Shown: piece by piece, positions 29,481 through 37,902 of the stretch | Layout: each line of letters starts with the position of its first letter | Position numbering within the stretch: the stretch's first letter is position 1 | Source of the DNA: Paludibacteraceae bacterium | Lineage (GTDB): Bacteria > Bacteroidota > Bacteroidia > Bacteroidales > Paludibacteraceae | Assembly (NCBI GenBank): GCA_017556705.1 | Contig: JAFYMG010000014.1 | Coordinates: 186,001 to 250,000, forward strand | Length of the DNA: 64,000 nucleotides | Direction: 5' to 3' | The notes under the pieces: generated by a model | Database searches by the model: none | What the model saw: only the letters and a program-made list of their open reading frames with translations | Told to the model about the DNA's origin: nothing | Made by a program: the position numbers and the translations under genes

Positions 29481-30938
29481 CTATATAGCCTTTCCTTTGT
29501 CTATCCATTCGTACAACATACGGCCAACTTTGGTTGCTCCTGAGCGAGTAAAGTGGACGTAATCGCTTCCTGCCAAACCGGTTTCAACCCATTTAACCAT
29601 ACTATCCTTACCTCCCATAGCGTGGTACATACTCCAATACGCAATCTGTTCTTCTTTTGCCATCTTTTGGAGCGCCTCGTCAAGGTAGGGAACCATTGGA
29701 TATGTGATCATTTTGCCATCCATCCGAGTGGACATATCACTTGGACCAATGAATAATATGGATGCATATGGAGCACAACTGCGTAAATAGCGTACTTGCT
29801 TGCGCAAGTTTTTGACATAACCTTCAATCGTTGCTTTATTCTGTGATTGAGGAATCATATTGCCACCATATTGTAGAATAATCAAGCGAGTATGGGTCTG
29901 AGAATAATAATCACTCAACTGAGCACTATTGATACGCGTAAAAATTGTACCCGAACAGCCACGCATCGGTATATTATCCACTAGTACACCCGTAGGTGTT
30001 TCTAGACTGATACCATATACCGCACCTTTTCCTTGAAAATGAATCTCACAGCGATTAGTGTAATTGGGCAGATTGACTATATTTGATAAACAATCAATAA
30101 TGCTATCATTAACTACAATGTGACTTTTAATATTGTCGGTGAGTAATCGTATTTGACAAAAACTAGTATGTGTAATTTGTTTTTTACCAATAGTTTCTAC
30201 ATGCATTGCGACATCTTCGCTACCTGACACAAGTGTATTGTCCAGTACTGCCACTTGTCCCATTACGCCGTATGTGTCACTATCTTGTCGCATAGATTTA
30301 GGTCCATAGATGAGGTAGCGTTTAGGACCTTCCTTCGTACTTTGTTTGACACCATTGATTGATATCCACTGGCGACTACTGCGAGTAGGTATAGTTTGAT
30401 GTAGAGGCAGCAATCCCACACCCCCGCCACCGTATTGCAATTGTAATTGTTCGCGCAGAATATTTGTGATACGATCTTCTTCGATCTGCGAATCTCCATA
30501 ATGTACCACACGTATTGACTTTATACCTGTACTATCCAATGCATGATAAAATGAAGCAAGATATTGGCGAGTGTCGCTATCGCTGATAGGGTGAGATGCC
30601 GATTGGGGAGCATCATCTATTGGGGATATAGAAATACTATCTTGGGCTATCGAATCAAATAGATAGTATTTAGGTTGTAGAGGTTGAATGCCTTGTACTA
30701 AGGTGTCAACTTCTATCTCACTGATTTCCTCATTGTCATCTATTTCTGCTATCCATGTTGTATCTAAACAGGATGTTATGCTATCAGCGGCATTGTCAAT
30801 TTCTAATACGGTAGCCAATGTTGGCCATCGCAATGTCCATGGCCCAATGCTCCATCCTCCCTTAGGGGTAATCGCACTAACCGCGCCGAGCAGCGCAATC
30901 ACTAGCCAAATAATATATGTTATATGCCTTGGCTTCAC
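29481..30938 (-). CDS. SGNH/GDSL-hydrolase-fold protein, MBOAT partner
   Basis: A 485-residue protein with one N-terminal membrane anchor (YIIWLVIALLGAVSA), a variable acidic linker (about residues 45-130) and an SGNH domain: block I VVHYGDSQIEEDRI (GDS Ser about 148), a Gly/Asn block ILQYGGNMIP, and the C-terminal catalytic Asp/His pair SDYVHFTRSG (about 463-472). The serine nucleophile and DxxH pair are intact, so it should be an active periplasmic acetyltransferase or esterase. It is fused by position to the MBOAT gene and abuts trkH with no gap. Confidence 0.85.
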   Translation of the reverse strand: MKPRHITYIIWLVIALLGAVSAITPKGGWSIGPWTLRWPTLATVLEIDNAADSITSCLDTTWIAEIDDNEEISEIEVDTLVQGIQPLQPKYYLFDSIAQDSISISPIDDAPQSASHPISDSDTRQYLASFYHALDSTGIKSIRVVHYGDSQIEEDRITNILREQLQLQYGGGGVGLLPLHQTIPTRSSRQWISINGVKQSTKEGPKRYLIYGPKSMRQDSDTYGVMGQVAVLDNTLVSGSEDVAMHVETIGKKQITHTSFCQIRLLTDNIKSHIVVNDSIIDCLSNIVNLPNYTNRCEIHFQGKGAVYGISLETPTGVLVDNIPMRGCSGTIFTRINSAQLSDYYSQTHTRLIILQYGGNMIPQSQNKATIEGYVKNLRKQVRYLRSCAPYASILFIGPSDMSTRMDGKMITYPMVPYLDEALQKMAKEEQIAYWSMYHAMGGKDSMVKWVETGLAGSDYVHFTRSGATKVGRMLYEWIDKGKAI

Positions 30939-32408
30939 TTATTTCCTCCATAATACTCTCGTAAAGAGCAACAATACCGTAAATATCTCCAAACGACCAA
31001 TGAGCATCACAATACTCATCACCCATTTAGCCACTGTCGGAAATTCGGCATATGTACCTGATGGACCAAATTGACCAATACTAATACCCACATTACCAAT
31101 CGCTGAAATGGCCGCACCTATTGATTCATCAAAATTAACACCTGTGGCGCTGAAGACAATCACTGTCGCTACGATGATGAAGATGTACAAAATCAAAAAC
31201 GCCATGATGTTGTTAATCGTCTGTTGAGGCACTGCTTTCTCGTTCAATTTCACAGGGATAATAGCATTCGGGTGAATACGGCGTTGGAATTCTGCAACAC
31301 TATTCTTCATGATTATCGCCAATCGCACCCACTTGATACCGCCTGCCGTACTACCAGCACACGCACCTGTCAGCATCAAGAAGAAAATCGCTACCCACGC
31401 CACCACTGGCCAATACATATAGTCTGATATCGTGTAACCCGTCGAAGTCATCGCACTAATCACGGTGAAAATACTATCCCTAAATGCTCGCTCCATATGC
31501 ATACCCGTCCAACCTGGACGAGCAATATACAATCCCACGGTCAGCAATACCGAAAATACCAATACCGCCACGCTATACCAACGCACTTCCTCATCTTGAA
31601 CGATATTCCGAGCCTTGCCGCGCAGCAAATAAATCAGCATCACGAAGTTAATACCCGAAACAAACATAAACAGTGTTACCGTATAATGAATAGCCGCTGA
31701 ATCGTAAAACTCCAAACTATTGTTATGAGTCGAGAAACCGCCTGTCGCAATCGTCGAGAACGAGTGGCATACCGCGTCGAACACATCCATTCCGCACAAC
31801 CATAGTGCTACTACTTCCGTGGCTGTTAGCAACACATATATACTCCACATCATCTTCGCTGTGTCGGATATGCGGGGCGATACCTTCTCGTAGGTCAATC
31901 CTGACACCTCTGCAGCATACAACTGCATGCCATTCAAACCGAATATCGGCAATATCGCAATCGACAGTACGATGATTCCCATACCGCCTATCCACTGAGT
32001 CAGAGAACGCCAAAACAACAAACCGTGCGTAATTACCTCTAGATCGGGGATAATCGTCGCACCGGTAGTCGTAAAACCCGACATGCTCTCAAACCATGCA
32101 TCCGTGAAACTCGGCACCTGACCGCTCAGGTAATATGGCAACAAACCAAAAGTAGAAAATACTACCCATACCATCGCCACAATCACATAACCCTCGCGCT
32201 CACCCATGCGAGACTCTGCACGGCGACCAATTAGCAAACCAACTACTCCTGACAATAATGTGATGATGGTCGATAGCAAAAACACATCACTATCGGCCTC
32301 GCCATACCACAAACTCACGCACAAGGCCAACGACATAAACACTGCCTCTATCAATAGCAGAGCGCCCATCGTGCGGAAAACCATTCGGGTGTTAAAGGTG
32401 CGTGTCAT
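30939..32408 (-). CDS. trkH: TrkH-family potassium uptake protein
   Basis: A 489-residue membrane subunit of the Trk potassium transporter. The four membrane-pore-membrane repeats carry selectivity-filter-like loops: MSGFTTTGATI (about residue 110), FSTIATGGFSTH (about 215), MTSTGYTISD (about 315) and AIGNVGISIG (about 430). It works with cytosolic TrkA, encoded 9 nt upstream. The arrangement trkA-trkH behind dxs is compact and looks like one operon. Confidence 0.93.
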   Translation of the reverse strand: MTRTFNTRMVFRTMGALLLIEAVFMSLALCVSLWYGEADSDVFLLSTIITLLSGVVGLLIGRRAESRMGEREGYVIVAMVWVVFSTFGLLPYYLSGQVPSFTDAWFESMSGFTTTGATIIPDLEVITHGLLFWRSLTQWIGGMGIIVLSIAILPIFGLNGMQLYAAEVSGLTYEKVSPRISDTAKMMWSIYVLLTATEVVALWLCGMDVFDAVCHSFSTIATGGFSTHNNSLEFYDSAAIHYTVTLFMFVSGINFVMLIYLLRGKARNIVQDEEVRWYSVAVLVFSVLLTVGLYIARPGWTGMHMERAFRDSIFTVISAMTSTGYTISDYMYWPVVAWVAIFFLMLTGACAGSTAGGIKWVRLAIIMKNSVAEFQRRIHPNAIIPVKLNEKAVPQQTINNIMAFLILYIFIIVATVIVFSATGVNFDESIGAAISAIGNVGISIGQFGPSGTYAEFPTVAKWVMSIVMLIGRLEIFTVLLLFTRVLWRK

Positions 32409-32417
32409 GACGATGTG

Positions 32418-33752
32418 TTATTTAAAGAACTTCTCTAGTTGTCTGATTACTTGATTCTTACAAAATACTACCACTTGGTCATTTGGCAAAATCTGCGTGT
32501 CGCCATTTACCAAGATTCCCTCACCAGCACGAACAATCGCACCGATATTCGTATCCGCTGGCAATCGCATATCGCGTATCTTTCCTTTCGTGATTCGGCT
32601 GCCGTCTTCGGCCATAAATTCCACTATCTCTGCATCCGCACTTGTCAAATTGCGAACATTCAGCACACTCGCATCCAGCAACATCTGATAGATATATGAT
32701 GCAGCGATGGTTTTCTTGTTCAACACCGTACCAATCTCCAAACCCTCGGCCATCGAAATATAGTCGATATTCTCCACTTCAGCTATCGTCTTCTTTACTC
32801 CAAAACGTCTAGCAGCCATACAAGCAAAGATATTTGCCTCACTACTTTCTGTCAATGCTACAAAGGCATCGGCATCCTCTATCCCCTCGTCCTTCAGTAC
32901 TGCCATATCACTGCCATCTGCATTGATAATCAGAGCATTGTTTACTTTCTCACTCAAGTGATAACACAACTCACGATCTGCCTCCAATATCTTGATATTC
33001 AGCCCCTCTGGCAAGTTCTGAACCGTCTTTTGGGCTATCTTTGAACCACCGAAAAAGACAATATTATTGATCTCTTTCTTCTGTTTGCCCAACTGCTCAC
33101 GCAGCGCCTTCATGTTCTCATGCGTACATACCGCGTACACCATATCATCCGCCTTAATCTCATCTGGACCACTAGGAATAATCGTTTCTTGTCCACGTTT
33201 GATTGCCACCACGCGGTACAAACCGTGATTGAAAAAGCCCGACATAAACGGCTTACCTATCACCTCTGCACCCTCACGCACTTTTACCACGCACAACTCC
33301 AACGCACCGCCGCACAACGTCAAGTGGTAACGCATCCAGTTTGTTTTCAAAGAAGATGTAATCTCTTGCGCCGCCAACAATTCGGGATAAATCAAATGAT
33401 TCAAACCCATCTGCTCAAAAATACGCTTATTCTCTGGAAGCAAGAACTCGTAGTTGTCAATCCTTGCCAACGTCTTCTTCGCACCCAACTGATTCGCCAA
33501 CAAACACGCGGTGATATTATCCGACTCAGAAGGCATTACTGCAATAAACAGATCCACATCCTTCACGCCAATACTCTTCAAGTCATGAATCGACATCGGA
33601 CTACCCACCTTCGTCAGCAAGTCATAACTCGCATCCAAGTCGCCCAAACGATCCTGACGCTCATCTATCAAACTGATATCCATATCCTCGCGCGACAACA
33701 ACTTCGCCAAGTGACGACCTACTGCCCCAGCGCCTGCAATAATGATTCGCAT
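32418..33752 (-). CDS. trkA: TrkA potassium-uptake regulatory subunit
   Basis: A 444-residue cytosolic NAD(H)/nucleotide-binding gating ring protein with two RCK units. Each starts with a Rossmann glycine motif: [17 protein letters not shown] at residue 3 and [15 protein letters not shown] near 230; each is followed by a TrkA-C beta region. The start codon lies inside the 3' end of dxs (34-nt overlap), so translation is coupled. Confidence 0.94.
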   Translation of the reverse strand: MRIIIAGAGAVGRHLAKLLSREDMDISLIDERQDRLGDLDASYDLLTKVGSPMSIHDLKSIGVKDVDLFIAVMPSESDNITACLLANQLGAKKTLARIDNYEFLLPENKRIFEQMGLNHLIYPELLAAQEITSSLKTNWMRYHLTLCGGALELCVVKVREGAEVIGKPFMSGFFNHGLYRVVAIKRGQETIIPSGPDEIKADDMVYAVCTHENMKALREQLGKQKKEINNIVFFGGSKIAQKTVQNLPEGLNIKILEADRELCYHLSEKVNNALIINADGSDMAVLKDEGIEDADAFVALTESSEANIFACMAARRFGVKKTIAEVENIDYISMAEGLEIGTVLNKKTIAASYIYQMLLDASVLNVRNLTSADAEIVEFMAEDGSRITKGKIRDMRLPADTNIGAIVRAGEGILVNGDTQILPNDQVVVFCKNQVIRQLEKFFK

Positions 33753-35662
33753 ATACCTTCCTTATCTAGTTTTAACATATGATACAACTCTTTCGTACTG
33801 CCATGCTCCACAAATTGATCACGCACACCCAAACGCACTACACGTGTTGTATAGCCATTATCTGCCATAAACTCCAATACTGCACTTCCTAGTCCGCCAT
33901 TGATCACGCCATCTTCCACTGTCACAATCGTGTCGAAATGCTTCCCCACTTCATGTAGAATCTCTTTATCTATCGGCTTCAACCAACGCATATCATAATG
34001 CGCCACTCGCTTCCCGATATCCGATACCCGATATCCGATATCCTCTATCGCATCCACGACCGTATTACCTATCGCACCTATACTTAGCACCGCTATCCGC
34101 TTCCCGCTATCCGCTACCCGCAAACAAACACCCTTACCTACTACCACAGGCGCAGCCCCCCTACGCTCTACGCCATACACTCTACACCCATCAACCTTCC
34201 CCCTCGGATAACGTATCGCAATAGGACCATCATAGTCCTTCGCTATCTCCATCATTGCCTCTAGATCATCGCCCGTCATCGGAGCACCAATCACCATGTT
34301 CGGAATAGGACGCAAGTACGCCAAATCCAATAAGCCGTGATGCGTCGCACCGTCATTACCCACGATACCCGCACGGTCAATACACAGCACTACAGGCAAC
34401 TTAGGCAACGCCACATCATGGATGATATTGTCGTACGCGCGCTGTAAAAAACTGGAGTAAATATTGCAATAGGGCTTCAATCCCGCCTTCGCCATACCTG
34501 CTGAGAACGTTACCGCATGACCCTCTGCTATACCTACATCATATACGCGCTCTGGCAACTCTTTCTGCATGATATTCATGCTACAGCCACTCGGCATCGC
34601 CGGAGTCACACCTACCACACGTGCATCCTCCTGAGCCAACTGCAGCAACTTCTCACCAAACACCTCCTGCCACAATACTTCGCGCCTTTCGCCTTTCGCC
34701 TTTAACCTCTCACCTGTTTCAATAAGAAACTCACCTGGAGCATGCCAAGTCGTCTGGTCATTCTCCGCGGGCTCATAACCCTTGCCTTTCTTCGTGATGA
34801 TATGCAGCACCTTAGGACCCTCATAGTCCTTGATCTCGTTGAAGATCCTAACCAAACTCAGGACATCATGACCATCCGCTGGACCAAAATAACGCAAGTT
34901 CAATCCTTGGAAGATATTGTTACCCTGCTTCGTCAATAACGCCTTCAGGTTATTCGAAAAACGTTGTACACGACCTTTCTTTGCATCGTTGATCAATCCC
35001 CACTTACATGCCATACGGTACGCCCACCAGCGCCATTTATTATACCGTTCACTCGTCGTCAGATCCACCAAGTATTGCGTGAAACCACCCTTGATAGGGT
35101 CGATGGCCATGTTATTGTCGTTCAGCACAATCAGCAGGTTGTTCTTAACCATCGACGTGTTGTTCAACCCCTCAAACGCCAATCCACCCGTCATGGCACC
35201 ATCGCCAATCACCGCCACCACTCGTCGCTTCTCACCTCTTGCCTCTTCACCTCTTGCCTCTTGCCTCTCTCCTACGGCAATTCCCAACGCCGCCGAGATG
35301 CTATTGCTGGCATGACCGGCGATAAAAGCATCATACTCGCTCTCTAGCGGAGTGGGGAAGGGGGCTATGCCCTTAAACTGACGATTCGTATGGAAACGCT
35401 CACGCCGACCTGTCAAGATCTTGTGCGCGTACGCTTGATGCCCTACGTCCCATACCAACTGATCGTTCGGGGTGTCAAACACGTAGTGCAACGCCACGGT
35501 CAACTCCACTGTACCCAACGATGAACCCAAGTGACCAGGGTTATGACTCAACTGCTGAATAATAAAATCCCTTACCTCTGCGCACACCTGAGGCAATGCC
35601 TTTTCTGGCAATGCTTTCAAATCGCTTGGATAATAGATGCTATTCAAATATATATATTCCAT
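33719..35662 (-). CDS. dxs: 1-Deoxy-D-xylulose-5-phosphate synthase
   Basis: A 647-residue thiamine-diphosphate enzyme joining pyruvate and glyceraldehyde 3-phosphate, first step of the MEP isoprenoid pathway. Motifs: [20 protein letters not shown] (about 41-60), the TPP/metal site [18 protein letters not shown] (about 147-164), [19 protein letters not shown] (about 425-443). It is slightly longer than usual because five heptamer arrays are translated within it: residues about 130-144 ([13 protein letters not shown]), 317-326 ([12 protein letters not shown]), 492-500, 513-524 ([11 protein letters not shown]) and 539-550 ([12 protein letters not shown]). All keep the frame, and the core motifs are intact, so the enzyme is probably active. 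Confidence 0.95.
   Translation of the reverse strand: MEYIYLNSIYYPSDLKALPEKALPQVCAEVRDFIIQQLSHNPGHLGSSLGTVELTVALHYVFDTPNDQLVWDVGHQAYAHKILTGRRERFHTNRQFKGIAPFPTPLESEYDAFIAGHASNSISAALGIAVGERQEARGEEARGEKRRVVAVIGDGAMTGGLAFEGLNNTSMVKNNLLIVLNDNNMAIDPIKGGFTQYLVDLTTSERYNKWRWWAYRMACKWGLINDAKKGRVQRFSNNLKALLTKQGNNIFQGLNLRYFGPADGHDVLSLVRIFNEIKDYEGPKVLHIITKKGKGYEPAENDQTTWHAPGEFLIETGERLKAKGERREVLWQEVFGEKLLQLAQEDARVVGVTPAMPSGCSMNIMQKELPERVYDVGIAEGHAVTFSAGMAKAGLKPYCNIYSSFLQRAYDNIIHDVALPKLPVVLCIDRAGIVGNDGATHHGLLDLAYLRPIPNMVIGAPMTGDDLEAMMEIAKDYDGPIAIRYPRGKVDGCRVYGVERRGAAPVVVGKGVCLRVADSGKRIAVLSIGAIGNTVVDAIEDIGYRVSDIGKRVAHYDMRWLKPIDKEILHEVGKHFDTIVTVEDGVINGGLGSAVLEFMADNGYTTRVVRLGVRDQFVEHGSTKELYHMLKLDKEGICESLLQALGQ
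34012..34046 (+). repeat. Heptamer array E inside dxs
   Basis: TCCCGAT, ATCCGAT, ACCCGAT, ATCCGAT, ATCCTCT in 7-nt phase, antisense to dxs. CCGAT family, near perfect. Confidence 0.88.
34091..34125 (+). repeat. Heptamer array F inside dxs
   Basis: CGCTATC, CGCTTCC, CGCTATC, CGCTACC, CGCAAAC in 7-nt phase, 44 nt after array E. A CCGCTAY variant of the CCGAT family. Confidence 0.85.
34161..34188 (+). repeat. Heptamer array G inside dxs
   Basis: CTACGCT, CTACGCC, ATACACT, CTACACC in 7-nt phase. CTACACC family. Confidence 0.8.
34684..34711 (+). repeat. Heptamer array H inside dxs
   Basis: GCCTTTC, GCCTTTC, GCCTTTA, ACCTCTC in 7-nt phase, read on the minus strand as [26 protein letters not shown] family. 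Confidence 0.85.
35232..35273 (+). repeat. Heptamer array I inside dxs
   Basis: TCACCTC, TTGCCTC, TTCACCTC (8 nt), TTGCCTC, TTGCCTC and a TCTCCT remnant. The single 8-nt unit brings the array to 42 nt, a multiple of three. Confidence 0.8.
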
Positions 35663-35670
35663 TATAATCT

Positions 35671-35712
35671 TCGCCTCTCGCCTTTAACCTTTAACTTTTC
35701 GCCTCTAATCTC
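35671..35712 (+). repeat. Heptamer array J in the dxs leader
   Basis: Six units in exact phase: TCGCCTC, TCGCCTT, TAACCTT, TAACTTT, TCGCCTC, TAATCTC. It occupies the 5' untranslated region between the dxs promoter and start codon, ending 8 nt before the ATG. Confidence 0.88.
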
Positions 35713-35745
35713 TCGCGCAGCCGCCCGCTCGCGCATATTAGCCCG

Positions 35746-35777
35746 CAAAGATACATCTTTTTTCTTACATATGCAAA
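35746..35777 (-). promoter_or_regulatory. Promoter of the dxs-trkA-trkH-SGNH-MBOAT operon
   Basis: On the minus strand: TTTG at 35777-35774, 20 nt, TATCTTTG at 35753-35746. The leader of about 77 nt contains heptamer array J. Confidence 0.8.
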
Positions 35778-35830
35778 TTTTGCTCCGATTTTTGATATAT
35801 CTTCTCCATAAAGGACAAAAAAAATACTTT

Positions 35831-35846
35831 TGGCACGATTTTTGCT
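35831..35846 (+). promoter_or_regulatory. Sigma-54 promoter upstream of the PepSY-like gene
   Basis: TGGCACGATTTTTGCT matches TGGCAC-N5-TTGCW; the invariant GG and GC are exactly 10 nt apart. Predicted start near 35857, leader about 47 nt. No good TAnnTTTG promoter with a -33 box is present nearby. Confidence 0.75.
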
Positions 35847-35903
35847 CACCAGAAAGTTAAAAGATAAACAAGAAACATAAACCATATTTAATACTTAACG
35901 ACA

Positions 35904-36335
35904 ATGAAAAAGATTATTTTCGTTTTAGCTACTTTAGCATTATCGCTAACAGCATGTGCTGATCATCAGTTAATACAGTATTCGGAACTCCCCGTGCAGG
36001 CACAGGCGTTTGTTCAAAAGTATTTCAATACTGCGGATATTACCTATATTGAGCGGGAATACGATGGGCTGCATTTTGAATACAATGTCTATTTGAAGAA
36101 TGCAATTGAAATTGAATTTAATCACCAAGGCAATTTCAAATCCATAGATTGCCGTGTATCACCCATTCCAGAAGGTATTGTTCCAGAAGTAATTACGCAC
36201 TATGTGGCGTTGCATTTTCCTGATAGTATCATCGTGGAATATGCGATCGAAGCACGCCGACTCAAAGTAGAACTTGGCAATGGAGTAGAAATTATCTTTG
36301 ATTTAGAGGGAAATTTCCTTGGTATTGACGATTAA
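35904..36335 (+). CDS. PepSY-like (DUF2874) exported protein
   Basis: A 143-residue protein with a lipoprotein-type signal (LALSLTAC at residues 12-19). Two repeats follow, each a helix plus strands: LPVQAQAFVQKYFNTADITYIERE...NAIEIEFNHQGNFKSIDC and VPEVITHYVALHFPDSIIVEYAIE...GVEIIFDLEGNFLGIDD. This twin layout, with each repeat ending in an E-I-x-F-x-x-x-G-N-F core, is the PepSY-like putative beta-lactamase-inhibitor fold common in Bacteroidota. Function unknown. It stands behind a sigma-54 promoter and 13 nt before folC, so folC may also be driven from there. Confidence 0.8.
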   Translation: MKKIIFVLATLALSLTACADHQLIQYSELPVQAQAFVQKYFNTADITYIEREYDGLHFEYNVYLKNAIEIEFNHQGNFKSIDCRVSPIPEGIVPEVITHYVALHFPDSIIVEYAIEARRLKVELGNGVEIIFDLEGNFLGIDD

Positions 36336-36348
36336 TTAATTATACACA

Positions 36349-37695
36349 ATGACCTATCAACAAACCATTGATTATCTCTATGCATCGCAGCCCGCCTTTC
36401 ATTTGGTGGGCGCGACTGCGTATAAACCAGGACTCGATAATACCTACCGCCTCATGGCGCATCTCGATAACCTGCACACTAAACTACGTGCAGTGCATGT
36501 CGCTGGCACCAATGGCAAAGGCTCCACCTCTCACCTTATCGCGGCCGCTTTGCAGGCGCAAGGGTATCGCGTAGGATTGTTCACTTCACCACACTTGGTC
36601 GATTTCCGCGAACGAATCCGTATCTCAGGCGAGATGATTCCCAAAGAAACTGTGGTGCAGTTCGTGGCTGATAATCGTGCGTTTTTGGATGAAGTGCGCC
36701 CATCATTCTTCGAGACAACCATGGCGCTTGCATTCTGGTATTTTGCTCAGCAACAAGTAGATGTAGCGGTTGTCGAGGTCGGACTTGGTGGACGACTAGA
36801 TAGCACCAATATCCTCACACCACTCCTCTCTGTGATCACAAATATAGGCATTGATCATACCGAATTTTTAGGTGCTACACTCCCGCAAATAGCTGCCGAA
36901 AAAGCGGGCATCATCAAGCCGCATGTACCTTGCGTTATCGGTGAAACACATCCCGATACACAAGACGTCTTCCTTGCTCGTGCTCGCGATTGCGAGATAC
37001 TAGGCGAGGGACTCGAAACAACCAACTGCCGCCTCTGGTTTGCTGACCAATGTGGGTACATGCGCCGACGTCGCATCAATGAGGTACCCGACTGCCAACT
37101 AAAAGGGGATTATCAAGATAAAAACCAACAAACAGCTTTCGTCGCGTTGCAAGTGTTGCGTAATTATTGCGGCATAGCAATCTCTCAAGCGGCTATCGCT
37201 AATGGTTTTGCTCATGTATGCACACTCACAGGCTTGCGTGGTAGATGGGAGATTCTATCGCAATCTCCATTAACTATCTGTGATACAGGACATAATAGCC
37301 ATGGCATCCGCTATGTAGCAGAGCAATTATCCCGCCTTCTTGCCTCATCGCCTCATCATCTATCTTCTCCTCGTTTACGCATTATCTTTGGCATGGTAGC
37401 CGACAAAGATATTGACACTGTCTTGTCATTATTGCCTACTGAGGCAGAGTATTATTTCACGCAACCTGCCACCTCGCGTGCCTTGCCTGCTGAAGAATTG
37501 CTTCGCCGTTGGCAACAACTCCATCCAATCGCCAATACCCAATATCCGATTACCAATACCCGATACCCGATCTCCGCCTATCCCACCGTGCGTGAGGCAC
37601 TCACCGCGGCACAAGAGGCAGCCTCTGCGGATGACATCATCTTTATTGGTGGCAGCAATTATGTAGTCGGCGAAGTACTTCGGCTATATAGTTGA
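36349..37695 (+). CDS. folC: Folylpolyglutamate synthase / dihydrofolate synthase
   Basis: A 448-residue Mur-ligase-like enzyme adding glutamate to dihydropteroate and folates. Motifs: P-loop VAGTNGKGSTSHLIAAAL (about 49-66), LFTSPHLVDFRERIRI (about 76-91), EVGLGGRLDSTN (about 143-154), NIGIDHTEFLG and the C-terminal DTGHNSHG (about 311-318). Length is normal apart from residues about 392-408 (IANTQYPITNTRYPISA), encoded by a seven-unit heptamer array, and a short 8-mer stretch near 331-340. Confidence 0.94.
   Translation: MTYQQTIDYLYASQPAFHLVGATAYKPGLDNTYRLMAHLDNLHTKLRAVHVAGTNGKGSTSHLIAAALQAQGYRVGLFTSPHLVDFRERIRISGEMIPKETVVQFVADNRAFLDEVRPSFFETTMALAFWYFAQQQVDVAVVEVGLGGRLDSTNILTPLLSVITNIGIDHTEFLGATLPQIAAEKAGIIKPHVPCVIGETHPDTQDVFLARARDCEILGEGLETTNCRLWFADQCGYMRRRRINEVPDCQLKGDYQDKNQQTAFVALQVLRNYCGIAISQAAIANGFAHVCTLTGLRGRWEILSQSPLTICDTGHNSHGIRYVAEQLSRLLASSPHHLSSPRLRIIFGMVADKDIDTVLSLLPTEAEYYFTQPATSRALPAEELLRRWQQLHPIANTQYPITNTRYPISAYPTVREALTAAQEAASADDIIFIGGSNYVVGEVLRLYS
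37340..37370 (+). repeat. Octamer-type array L inside folC
   Basis: TTGCCTC then GCCTCATC twice and ATC. A variant of the GCCT family with 8-nt steps, like those in the O-methyltransferase and the FAD oxidoreductase genes. Confidence 0.6.
37523..37571 (+). repeat. Heptamer array K inside folC
   Basis: Seven units: ATCCAAT, CGCCAAT, ACCCAAT, ATCCGAT, TACCAAT, ACCCGAT, ACCCGAT. CCGAT family, sense strand. 49 nt long. Confidence 0.88.
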
Positions 37696-37765
37696 AACTG
37701 TCTTTTCTATTCTTCAACCATTTGTAGAAACCTTTGAGAACGCTCAAGTAGGTTCTTATCTCACT

Positions 37766-37777
37766 TCGTTCGAACGA
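37766..37777. repeat. Perfect 12-bp palindrome in the folC-rhuM gap
   Basis: TCGTTCGAACGA. It sits in a 120-bp stretch whose minus strand could be read as a short arginine/serine-rich peptide; I see no real gene and suspect an intergenic repeat. Confidence 0.6.
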
Positions 37778-37822
37778 TCGCTTCGCATACGATTTCGGGC
37801 AATATTGTCTGTCTACACCAGA

Positions 37823-37850
37823 AAAATCGCCCAAACTGGCGGTTTTATTT
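37823..37850 (+). terminator. Terminator downstream of folC
   Basis: AAAATCGCC-N6-GGCGGTTTT, a 9-bp stem with one G-U pair, then ATTT. It lies about 125 nt after the folC stop and just before the next promoter. Confidence 0.7.
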
Positions 37851-37879
37851 GCACAATCCAAAATAATTCACCACCTTTG
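37848..37879 (+). promoter_or_regulatory. Weak promoter of the RhuM-like gene
   Basis: TTTG at 37848-37851, 20 nt, CACCTTTG at 37872-37879. The -7 box lacks the TA, so it is weaker than the other promoters here. Confidence 0.5.
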
Positions 37880-37902
37880 CAAGCGAAATAATAGATTTCT
37901 TC

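Noticed and set aside
33120..33782. A 220-codon + strand frame opposite trkA
   Set aside because: It lies wholly across trkA and the dxs end, is rich in Arg, His and Gln as expected of an antisense frame, and lacks a promoter.
37643..37861. A 72-codon minus-strand frame in the folC-rhuM gap
   Set aside because: It runs through a terminator and into folC; treated as a possible repeat element instead.
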